Shown here piece after piece: positions 55,939 to 64,000 of a stretch of DNA of 64,000 nucleotides. The position numbers were made by a program, and so were the translations under genes. This DNA is from Anaspis maculata (taxonomy: Eukaryota; Arthropoda; Insecta; Coleoptera; Scraptiidae): positions 4,798,501 to 4,862,500 of the forward strand of contig OX421964.1 of the NCBI GenBank assembly GCA_949128115.1, read 5' to 3'. Every line of letters starts with the position of its first letter. Position 1 is the stretch's first letter. Below the pieces are notes generated by a model. The model had not been told where the DNA came from. It was given only the letters and a program-made list of their open reading frames with translations, and ran no database searches.

Positions 55939-56202
55939 GTCAAACGTCAAATAGTATTCAGCAGCTATCTAGGAATATATTGACGATGGTAGTAGTAGAA
56001 ATAAAGATGCCAAACATTTGGTATAGCTCATTTATTATTATCATTGTCCACATCAACGCTAACACCTCATATATTTCAACTCTTACTATAGGTAAAATTA
56101 GATTATGATACCGCTCAGAGCACATGCGCTCATAAATGTGATAGAAATCATAAATGATCAGCTAGGTATATGAAGCCGCGAATGGTGCCATGATACTCAC
56201 TC

Positions 56203-57516
56203 GTGGTCGATCTACCATCAATTATGGAAGGCAGTGATCCGAAAAACATGAAAATTCAAAATAATTCTGAAGTAATGGAAAATGCTATAGATAGAGTCCA
56301 ACGTGGAGCGTCGCTAAGGGCGATCGGACGTTTGTTCGGTATTCCGAGATCTACACTGTGGCGCTTGGTGCGACGGTATGAAGAAGTAGATGATGTGCAA
56401 ACTTATGATCCAAATATCGGGAATAGGAGAATCTTCTCAGCAGGCGAGGAATTGATACTTGCTGATTCCATCAAAGCTGCATCGAAAATGCAAGATGGTG
56501 TGTCACGCATGAAGGTGTGTAAACTCGCATTAAAACGAGCTAGGCTGCTGAACAAGAGATATCCCAAGCTCTGGGACAGGCGCCAGGCCGCATCTTTCGA
56601 CTGGTGTAGAGGATTCATAAAACGCCACCCAGACATTTCACTTAAAAGCCCTAGAGACGGCAATTTGATTCGAGTGGTAGATCTTGACAAAACATCTGAA
56701 GTCATCCCCCATAGAAAAAATCCTGTTACTGCCCCAAAAAGTGGGTTCAGCTCGAATGATTCGGCTATAAGTCTGAAGTATCCATTCACCGCTCCATCGA
56801 TCACATCGGCATTTATCCTCCCAGCCTCATCAACACCTCAGTCGACGTCGTCGCAGTCGTCAGCGCTCTCACCATCAGTCATCTTAATATCGCAAACAGA
56901 TGTGTCTGCTGGTGCTGCCGATGATGATAATGATGATGATGATGATGATGATGATGTGGCGTATGATTATATAATGCCAGATGTCAACTCCACTGTTGCT
57001 GATCCCAGTGCTACTGCTAGAGCGGATCCTCATGGTTCACAAGTTGAAGTGATCAAGGCCTGTGATTATGTCAACGTTGTCAGCCCGCGTTTTTCATCGA
57101 AGGATCCAATCAAATCGCGCGAGGGCTCTGAACATGTGACCATCACTAATCCTTCGAAGAATAATTCCATCTTGAAAAGTGGTATCAGGCGCGATGAATA
57201 TTGCAGCGGCTCAAACGTTTTCGATGATGATATGTCAGATAACAGCATCAATCATTTCACTGATGATGGGGAAGTTTCTTTTCCGAAGTCGCGAGTTGAA
57301 TCGCGTAAGGACTATAAGAATGTCTACAAGTACCACTCTTCATCGGAACGCCAATTTGTAAAGAGGCCCGTAGTATATAAATATTTCAGCGACATGAATG
57401 AGGTTGTAGAAAAATTGGTAACATTGAGTGCACAACAAAAAACTGGCGACGTCGACTGTATGCCGGAAATAGAGTCATTGGAGAACATTCTTCGGGAAGC
57501 TAAAGTGATATGGTGA
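56203..57516 (+). CDS. pogo/CENPB-type DNA-binding protein with shared C-terminal module
   Basis: This 437-aa protein is intact. Residues ~26-62 form a psq-type HTH (SLRAIGRLFGIPRSTLWRLV). Residues ~76-150 match the CENPB-like second HTH of pogo/Tigger transposases (DWCRGFIKRHPDISLKSP). No DDE catalytic core follows. Instead there is a Ser/Pro-rich linker, an aspartate run (~residues 245-256) and a C-terminal ~44-residue module (YFSDMNEVVEKLVTL ... SLENILREAKVIW) shared with the broken gene ending at 53039. Compare VDWLSSFLKRHPNLSLRTP in the transposase at 14136-16234: the same fold, different family. It probably binds element DNA as a regulator or end-binding factor. An alternative in-frame start is the ATG at 56224. 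Confidence 0.75.
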   Translation: MVDLPSIMEGSDPKNMKIQNNSEVMENAIDRVQRGASLRAIGRLFGIPRSTLWRLVRRYEEVDDVQTYDPNIGNRRIFSAGEELILADSIKAASKMQDGVSRMKVCKLALKRARLLNKRYPKLWDRRQAASFDWCRGFIKRHPDISLKSPRDGNLIRVVDLDKTSEVIPHRKNPVTAPKSGFSSNDSAISLKYPFTAPSITSAFILPASSTPQSTSSQSSALSPSVILISQTDVSAGAADDDNDDDDDDDDVAYDYIMPDVNSTVADPSATARADPHGSQVEVIKACDYVNVVSPRFSSKDPIKSREGSEHVTITNPSKNNSILKSGIRRDEYCSGSNVFDDDMSDNSINHFTDDGEVSFPKSRVESRKDYKNVYKYHSSSERQFVKRPVVYKYFSDMNEVVEKLVTLSAQQKTGDVDCMPEIESLENILREAKVIW

Positions 57517-57662
57517 TATTTTTTTTTTAGGCCATCATTATGCATAATATAAATAACTTTATTTCTATCATAAGTTTCTATATCATATACTTGGATGAGT
57601 TTCAACTCATGCCAGACTTTGCTTTATGGAATAGTTATCTGCAGATGTATTAAATATTCTGG

Positions 57663-57672
57663 TGAAAATAAA
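57663..57672 (+). terminator. Poly(A) signal after the DNA-binding gene
   Basis: AATAAA within GAAAATAAAATG lies about 150 bp after the stop at 57516, between two convergent genes. ACTTTATTTC near 57553 could serve the minus-strand capsid gene (AATAAA on that strand). Confidence 0.4.
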
Positions 57673-57748
57673 ATGTTAATCGATTGGAATGAGACATTTT
57701 TTCATCATTACTGGATGTATTGGATTAAGCGATTTTTTGTCCAGCATA

Positions 57749-58972
57749 CTACTGAATCTCTCTAACTGTGGAGTGGAGTGGGGAGTATTCATACAGCTTA
57801 TCATGTATGATTAACGCATATGCACGGGTATTTGCCGGGAAATTGTTGGCCGACTCAAACTCAAGTTTCACATCTACTGTAGACGATTGAAGCGACTCGA
57901 TCTGTTTGGAGCAGTCAATGATGAATATTGGATCAGTCTCGAATTCCTCATATTTTAGTAGCGGTGTCACACTTGACTTTCCGAGGAAGTTTCTGGGAAA
58001 ATCACAATAATTCTGGTAGGCCTCGGTATATTTTATAGTTGTAAAGTCGAAATTTTGATTCTCAAATGGATAGCTTACACTATTTAGCCAGAGTTTAATA
58101 TTCCGCAGTGTAATGTTGTCGAATCTGGTGCTATCGACTCTTGGATTATCCCGTCGATTAGTCTGATATGCCACAATACATGCTATAGGCTTCTCCAATT
58201 TCAGGCTGGTCTTGATCGACCAGATATCTTTGTTGGCAGGCCGCAACGCCGGTAGCTCGTGTAATTCAAATCTCCGGAATGGAATTTTAAATGTAACGCC
58301 GCTACCAATGTTTTTTAGCAATTTCAGCTTGAATTCGTCATTTGGGTACACATGCTGGACCTTTATGAATATTTTTCGAATTTCAATGGTCGCGCGGCTT
58401 GTTCCAGTAGATATATAGCAATTATCATCAACTCGGCGTCTCACAAGTCTGATTTTCTGACGACCCATCAATACCCGTTGATAATCATTGAAAATGTTCA
58501 ATAGGAATGGTAGTGGAATCCTAAAGCTCATCGTTCGATCATTATCATTATAGGTAGCAATCCCAGCTCTGGTTGGATCCCATCCGGTAGTGGCTAAAGC
58601 TCTGCTCTCATCCCGGCTGTATGAGGCTAGACCTCTCATGGCGGTTGTCGTCCCGGGATCGCGAAGCACGTCCAGTTCGCATCCATTTAGCTCATATGAT
58701 ATACGTTCAAAGAGGTTGATGCCGCAATTATTAGAGAGGGTACACACACCGCCACCTTGCACCTGAGCCTCAAGCCCGATCGGATTGAAGGCACATTCCA
58801 TATAGAGATGACCATCGTGGAATGCAATCAGAACATCTTGCTGATTAATCGCTATCTCAATTTCATCATTATTTTCAAACGAGGCTGTCTGTGCGTAGTA
58901 GGAGTGACCTTCTTCGCGCCAAATGCTCTCATCATAGACGGGGTCTTTAAATATGTCTAATTTTTCTGACAT
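57749..58972 (-). CDS. Major capsid-like protein (double-jelly-roll type, F54H12.2-like)
   Basis: This 407-aa intact protein is on the opposite strand to the other element genes. It opens with EKLDIFKDPVYDESIWREEG, then a pattern typical of the N-terminal strands of Polinton capsid proteins: NNDEIEIAINQQDVLIAF, HDGHLYMECAF, LFERISYELNGCELDVL, and YSRDESRALATTGWDP. The family (annotated F54H12.2-like in many animal genomes) forms the double-jelly-roll capsid shell. At 407 aa it is at the short end for the family. The neighbouring F54H12.3-like integrase supports the call. I rely on sequence pattern only; a structure prediction would settle it. Confidence 0.72.
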   Translation of the reverse strand: MSEKLDIFKDPVYDESIWREEGHSYYAQTASFENNDEIEIAINQQDVLIAFHDGHLYMECAFNPIGLEAQVQGGGVCTLSNNCGINLFERISYELNGCELDVLRDPGTTTAMRGLASYSRDESRALATTGWDPTRAGIATYNDNDRTMSFRIPLPFLLNIFNDYQRVLMGRQKIRLVRRRVDDNCYISTGTSRATIEIRKIFIKVQHVYPNDEFKLKLLKNIGSGVTFKIPFRRFELHELPALRPANKDIWSIKTSLKLEKPIACIVAYQTNRRDNPRVDSTRFDNITLRNIKLWLNSVSYPFENQNFDFTTIKYTEAYQNYCDFPRNFLGKSSVTPLLKYEEFETDPIFIIDCSKQIESLQSSTVDVKLEFESANNFPANTRAYALIIHDKLYEYSPLHSTVREIQ

Positions 58973-59159
58973 GATATCCCAAAGCTCTGAGATCTCGAAG
59001 AGATTTGGCTGTTACTTTTGGCGATGTTCCACGTACTAAATTGCCCAAGGCTCGGAGGTCTTGAAGAAATTTGGCTGTTTTCTTTGCTGATGTTCCACGA
59101 ACTGAATCGAATGATCGAACTGTTGGACTTTTATACAGTTGGTTGAATCTCAGCCCCAT
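58947..59159 (-). CDS. Small basic ORF with 22-residue tandem duplication
   Basis: The 70-codon frame lies between the right TIR and the capsid gene and overlaps the capsid start by 26 bp. It contains two near-identical modules (VRGTSAKKTAKFLQDLRALG and VRGTSPKVTAKSLRDLRALG) and is rich in Lys/Arg. It could be a small core-like DNA-binding protein, or simply a tandemly duplicated leader. No family recognised. Confidence 0.35.
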   Translation of the reverse strand: MGLRFNQLYKSPTVRSFDSVRGTSAKKTAKFLQDLRALGNLVRGTSPKVTAKSLRDLRALGYHVRKIRHI

Positions 59160-59167
59160 CCTGCTAA

Positions 59168-59266
59168 CTAATCTACTAGATATTGATATCCTGGCACGTG
59201 TAGCTCGAATGGTAAGTTATTTATTACGCTATTCATCAAACCGCTGCCTTCTTTAGCGATCAGCAT
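59168..59266 (-). pseudogene. Truncated PLA2 start carried by the right TIR
   Basis: The right TIR copies the upstream region and first 30 codons of the PLA2 gene (ATG at 59266, minus strand). Identity ends at 59176 and a stop follows two codons later (59168-59170). It is a 32-aa leader that cannot fold as an enzyme, but it places the same presumptive promoter upstream of the capsid gene. Confidence 0.7.
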
Positions 59267-60737
59267 TGGACTGATGATCTGCTGATGGATATGGTGTATT
59301 TATAAATAGTGAGGTAGGTATCCCACATAGGTTAACTGCGAACATGTATGTGACAGTCCAACATCCTCGTCGTCGTCGTATGATTCCAACGTATGTTTTT
59401 ACTGTTTTATATGGAGGAAAGATAGAGCCATGGCAGCTCTGAGACCTCTTCGCTAGATGAGAGCTCGCCTTGCTAATGTCTACTTTGACACTTTCCGTGC
59501 AGATGGTGCTCGACGCGAGACTTTTAATAGATGAGTCGTAAGTTGTAGGTGGACGCGACTTCAGGCCTAAAAACGCGATCTCATGTCGAAATTTCTTTTT
59601 TTTTTTACCCGCGCGCTAAGGTTCAAGTTGTATGACGCTAGTTTCGCGAGAGCCATCACAATATTTCTCGAGATTGGTGGTTACTGATTACACTGATGAA
59701 CATATACCTATTGCCGGAGTGAAAATGATGAAAATATATCATCTGGTAGACCTTCCACTAGAAGTCCGTCGCTAGATGAGACATTCTACAATCTCTAGTC
59801 GTCAGGTGTCGCATCACGTAAGAGTCTACTGAGAGCTTCGACAGCATCGCCTCGAAAGTCCACCGCCAGATGACGTCGAGTGACATTTCTGACAGCCGGC
59901 AGTTGTGGCAGGTGACATGCAATGACCTTGGGCCCTTGAGCTATCATCTGTTAGATCAGTTAGAAACTCGACCCATAGGCGGCGCATCTTTGACCGCTGC
60001 CATGTGATAGGTGGGAGCTGATAGTTGTGAGATTAGTTGGAAATTCGATCCATAGATGCCACATCTCTGGTAGCTGATGACATATGACAGGCACGAGCTG
60101 ACAGTTCTGAGATCAGTTGAAAATTCAATCAATAGATGGCGTAGCTCTGCTAGCTGACAAGTGACATTTGACAGGTGGCAATAGTTAGAAATTCGATCCA
60201 TGGATGGCGCAGCTATGCAAAGTGACAGGACAGTTGAAAGCTGAGAAGTGATAGTTGACAGCTGACAAATGACAGTTGATAGGTGACAGTTGACAGGCCA
60301 CCATTTTGTATTCTGAATTTCCCAACTCTCCCCTACAAACTCGGGTCGGCTCAGGTTAGCCCACTTTCCCCTATGTACAGCTGACAGGTGACAGTTGACA
60401 GGTGACATCTGTCAGGCCGCCATTTTGTATCCTAAATTTTCCAACTCTCCCCTACATACTCGGGTCAGCTCAGGTTAGCCCACTTTCCCCTATGTCTCTG
60501 AGGAGGAGGAGGAGGAGGAGGAGGAGGAGGAGGAGGAGGAGGAGGAGGAGGAGGAGGAGGAGGAGGAGGAGGAGGAGGAGGAGGAGGAGGAGGAGGAGGA
60601 GGAGGAGGAGGAGGAGGAGGAGGAGGAGGAGGAGGAGGAGGAGGATGAGGAGGAGGAGGAGGAGGAGGAGGAGGAGGAGGAGGAGGAGGAGGAGGAGGAG
60701 GAGGAGGAGGTCCCAGAACCGGCTATCTTACCCTACT
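59176..60737 (-). repeat. Right TIR of the virus-like element
   Basis: It is the complement of 49563-50982. It is longer because of an expanded (GGA)n tract and an insertion of about 65 bp (about 59564-59628, including a T-run) absent from the left TIR. Confidence 0.92.
60500..60712 (+). repeat. (GGA)n microsatellite in right TIR
   Basis: About 210 bp of GGA/GAG triplets with one GAT interruption, complementary to the ~130-bp (TCC)n tract of the left TIR. The long Arg-rich open frame here is an artefact of the repeat. Confidence 0.97.
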
Positions 60738-60743
60738 GCCTAT
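60738..60743 (+). other. 6-bp target-site duplication, right copy
   Basis: GCCTAT is identical to 49557-49562, and the ~265-bp repeat unit resumes directly after it (TCTTTCCCATTTTTAG). Confidence 0.93.
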
Positions 60744-61640
60744 TCTTTCCCATTTTTAGTAAGCTATCCATATAGCGAAAGAATTAGATCGTTATGTCTT
60801 CGGGTTTATGTTTTTCACTCATCTCTCACTTTGAGGGCAGCGTGTGGGGGCGGCTGCATTCGGCAAAGTAACTGTTGCACAGCACAGTTGGGAGTTTCTA
60901 AATGTGAGGGAAATATGAAAATCAGTGAAAATTGTAAAAGTTGCATTTTTTTTGTTTGGAGGCGGCAGCTGGAGGCGGCGGCTAATTAAAAGTGACCTAT
61001 ATTTTTCTAATTTCAGTCAGCTATCAATATAGTGGAAGAAGTAGATCGCTATGTCTTCAGGTTCATGGTTTACATTCATCTCTCACTTTGGGGGCGGCGT
61101 GTGGGAGCGGCAGAGTTTGGCAAAGAAATTCTTGCACAGTTTGAGTCAAGAGTTTCTAAATGTTTGAGGTAACATTAATAGCTAAATCAGTGAAAATTGT
61201 TGAAAGTTGCACTTTTTTTCTTTTGAGGGCGGAAGCTGGAGGCGGCGCCATATCAAAAGTAGCCAATCCTTTTCCATTTTAAGGCAGCTATCCATATAGC
61301 GAAAAACTTAGATCGCTATGTCTTCGGGTTCATGTTTTTCATTTATCTCTCACTTTGGGGGCGGCGTGTGGGAGCGGCAGCGTTCGGCTGAGCAAATGTT
61401 GCACAATTTGAGTTGGCAGTTCTTAAATGTTTGAGGGAACATCTCAATCAGTAACATTTGTGAAAGTTGCACTTTTTATCGTTTGGGGGCGGGATCTGGG
61501 GGGCGGCGACTAACCAAAAGTAGCCTATCCTTTCCCATTTTTAGTCAGCTATTTATATACCGAAAGAATCAGATCGCTATGTCTTCGGGTTTATGTTATT
61601 CATTTTAAAGTGATTGGGGGCGGTTTTTAGCAGTTTTTTC
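60744..61640 (+). repeat. ~265-bp tandem array, right part
   Basis: The array continues with units near 60957, 61225 and 61484. AAAAGTAGCCTATCCTTTCC at about 61509 shows the uninterrupted target sequence into which the element went. Confidence 0.85.
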
Positions 61641-61938
61641 ATGTCGGCGGCGCATATTGAAGACGGAATGTTTCTTGGCTTACGTTTATAAGTGGCAACT
61701 ATGTATTATTCAAAAAATGAGAACACCAGAGCATCAGGTCTGGTAGAAAGTGCAATATTATGTTATTATTATATGTATATTCTTATGTTATTTCAAGTTT
61801 ATCGGCGGCGGTTTTCTCTATGTTGGCGGCGCAAAATAGACATCCAATATAGCCTAGCCCTCCTTTGGGAGTGGCAGCTATGTAACAGCGAAAAAATTAG
61901 AAAGCTAGGTCGTCTAGTTTGGGAGGAGTTCGAAGAAC

Positions 61939-61998
61939 GCACGGACGGACGGACGGACGGACGGACGGACGGACGGACGGACCGAGGGACGGACGGAC
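61939..61998 (+). repeat. (ACGG)n microsatellite
   Basis: About 13 copies of GGAC/ACGG with one interruption (CCGAGGG). Confidence 0.95.
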
Positions 61999-62039
61999 AA
62001 AGCGGTTGCAATAGCGATTTTCATCAAGATGGAAAATGC

Positions 62040-62760
62040 GCTAAAAATACAAGGGGGCTCAAGGGATCGAGCTTTATATTACAAATGGAGGTGAAATGGG
62101 GCTTATTGTACTAATTCTTGAAGCCAGCAAAAACTTAGTGGGCTAAGTGGGGCTCCATACTACACTAGAGGGCACAAGGGGGCCCGACCCGATAGGTCTC
62201 CGAATATCATTTGGAGTCATGAGGTGCTTCCAGCAATGAAATAAGGCACAAGATGGTTTACTGGAATACTGAAAGACACGAAAAAACACAATAGGGCTCA
62301 TTAGGGCTCCAAACAAAGGGCTTCAAACAATCCTGGTAATACAAGGGGGTCCAAAGAGCTTCATATAACAAAAGAAGACAAAAGAGGGGTTTACTGAGTA
62401 CTGGTATTGTGGAAGTCAATAAAAACCGAGATGAAAACATAAGTGGGCTGATTATAGGCCTCCTAACTATACATGAGGGCACAAGGGGAGCCGAAAGGTC
62501 TCCGAATGACATGACGGCACAATGGTGATCACTATGCTCTGAAAATAACAAAAAATGCAAGAGGGTTCAGCAGGGCTTCAAATCACATTTAAGTAGCAAT
62601 AAGGGGGGAGGGTCCAATTGAGCCTAGATAGCACAAGATGGCAAATGAAGGCTTATTGGAATTCTGGAAGCTATGAAGCAGATAAAGGGGGTCATTCGGG
62701 CTCCAAATCATACTTGAAGACACAAGGGGGCCCCTCGATTTGAGATAGTAAACTGTTACT
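62040..62760 (-). repeat. Degenerate GC-rich repeat block
   Basis: Same family and orientation as 48300-48770 (ACAAGGGGGC, GGGCTCCAAA, GTCTCCGAATATCAT motifs), so the two blocks bracket the 265-bp array. Confidence 0.6.
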
Positions 62761-64000
62761 GTGAAGGTGTTAGCAAACGAGAAACGAGGAACGAGGAAAA
62801 AAATAATCACGAAAAAAAGTGCCCACAAATAGCCTCCGCCACTACGTGTGACGAGGCTTGAAAATAACTAGACAAAGCTATAATCAACTTAAGATTGCTG
62901 ATGTGGAGTGTCTCCTCCAAAATGTGATGATTATTATTGTTGTCTATTTTACAAATTACAAATTACCGCTGATCAAATTTTGAAATATCCAATATAGGAA
63001 TAATGATGTAGGTGAAGGGATTGAAATTCTGAATGACCAAGTGACATAAAGATAGGCAAGCTGTGATCAGTTATTGGAATTAGAAGCAAAAATAGAAATA
63101 TTTCCCTGAAAACCACGAAGTTTTTTCCAAGTACCTAATATCATTGTAAAAATCGTCAGCGGTTGAAGCTTCATTCAAATTTATTATTTGAGTCTGGTTC
63201 CGATAAGCTAAGCCAGTTTTGCATTTCTTAGTAGGAAGGAAACCCTCGGAAAATTGAGAGAATTTTGACAAAATTGTCGGGAAATATTCAAGAACCAGTA
63301 ACGTCTCGTTTGAAAAACAATTGGTGAAAATCTGATTACGGGTCAAGAAGTTGGAAATTTGCAGCTATTCCAGGGAGGAAAATTCGAAATCCGTTAGTCC
63401 GATTTCAAAAATTTACCCCTCAAAACTTGATTTATTCAGTCCCTTAACTATGACTTGCAGCAAGTCTGCACCAAAAATCAATATTTCGTGTGGCTTACCG
63501 CAGGTCACAATTCGCACTGCATTTTTCAATTCACGAAATGTGCAAGTTTCATTTTGAACAAATCACCGTCGAAAAATCGAAACCGTGTCGAGTTTGGAAA
63601 TAGGCCTGCACGACGCCCAATGCAATCTACTTTTGATACCAGTTGGAATTTTTCGAAAAAAAGCGATCTACGAACACAAAAGAGCATCTCGAGTAGAGTT
63701 CTGCACCAAACGCGGGTATTCCTAGACAAAGCCAGGGTGAGAGGCCGTCTCGGGTAGTAACGGCCAGAAAGAGGGCGTTTTTGTGTAGAGGCATGCGGGC
63801 AACATTTAATGGACATGATTTTCCACACGTTCCGTAACAAATTTCCCACGTTTCTTCTTTAATATTAGAAAAGTATTATTCAAATATTTTGGAAAATAAA
63901 AAAGTTATCGACATTTCAAAACCTACCTCCTACCTACCTGATGTGAGTCTAGGCCCAGTTATGAGCATTTTCTCTTCTTGGAATTAATCACTTCGAAAAC
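62761..64000. other. No gene recognised
   Basis: There are open frames up to ~107 codons on both strands near 63.5-63.85 kb but no motif or repeat I can support. The window ends inside this stretch. Confidence 0.4.

Larger units (their letters stand above)
49563..60737. mobile_element. Polinton/Maverick-type virus-like element, compact (11.2 kb)
   Basis: The termini AGTAGGGTAAGATAGCC and its exact complement are flanked by GCCTAT on both sides. The TIRs are 1,420 and 1,562 bp. Gene order: PLA2-like protein, adenain-like protease, broken gene, broken fibre-like gene and integrase+chromodomain (frameshifted), all plus strand; then an unknown 260-aa gene, a 26-bp tandem array, a tRNA-like sequence, a pogo-type DNA-binding protein (plus) and a capsid-like gene (minus). 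Typical Polintons are 15-20 kb and also encode protein-primed DNA polymerase B and an FtsK/HerA-like ATPase. I find neither here. Confidence 0.9.

Noticed and set aside
60402..60989. 195-codon Arg-rich ORF (and 49548-49820 on the other strand)
   Set aside because: It is a by-product of the GGA/TCC microsatellite in the TIRs.
61692..62114. 140-codon ORF with RTDGRTDG repeats
   Set aside because: It is a by-product of the ACGG microsatellite.

Overview
The window is eukaryotic, AT-rich and intron-bearing. It is probably an arthropod, most likely an insect. The grounds are a Jockey-type LINE, a pogo/Tigger-type transposon with a spliced transposase, mariner debris, a Ty3/gypsy scrap, many TA-flanked fold-back elements and a Polinton (Maverick)-type virus-like element. 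I cannot name the species. No conserved single-copy host gene is certain. The best host candidate is a set of exon-like segments at about 42.07-45.99 kb.

Layout. 0-2.8 kb is a gene desert with one fold-back MITE. 2.86-6.82 kb holds a LINE with an intact EN+RT ORF2 and a decayed ORF1. 6.98-7.9 kb holds two palindromic elements. 8.9-9.9 kb holds an internally deleted mariner relic. 11.27-17.93 kb is a fold-back element whose arms are built of tandem CAGGGTGAAAA-bearing subunits. It is split by a 5.4 kb insertion that itself contains an apparently complete pogo/Tigger-like transposon (13.72-16.73 kb). 18.43-22.7 kb and 28.4-32.1 kb are two multi-kilobase inverted repeats with further elements nested in them. 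23.4-27.4, 34.4-36.8 and 37.7-40.5 kb are diverged copies of one non-coding repeat family. 33.1-34.3 kb is a two-unit tandem duplication. 42-46 kb holds exon-like sequence plus a gypsy RT scrap. 47-48.8 and 62.0-62.8 kb are degenerate GC-rich repeats.

The main object is an 11,175-bp element at 49,563-60,737. It has 1.4-1.6 kb terminal inverted repeats (TIRs) and a perfect 6-bp target duplication (GCCTAT), and it sits inside a ~265-bp tandem array. Its genes are typical of Polinton/adintovirus-type agents: a parvovirus-like phospholipase A2 protein with a hydrophobic tail, an adenain-like protease, a DDE integrase with a chromodomain, and a candidate double-jelly-roll major capsid protein. It also has a pogo-like DNA-binding protein and several unrecognised ORFs. 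I found no protein-primed DNA polymerase B and no FtsK/HerA packaging ATPase. At least three genes are broken (a frame-changing 58-bp duplication plus a stop, and two frameshifts), while the PLA2, protease, 260-aa, DNA-binding and capsid-like genes are open. I read it as a compact, partly decayed virus-like transposon that probably relied on another element for replication and packaging. That dependency is inference.

How its genes could work together: each TIR reaches into the start of the PLA2 gene, so the same upstream sequence faces inward from both ends. From the left it leads into PLA2, protease, fibre-like gene and integrase. From the right it leads into a small basic ORF and the capsid gene. 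A DNA-binding protein and a broken neighbour gene share a C-terminal module, which suggests a common partner.
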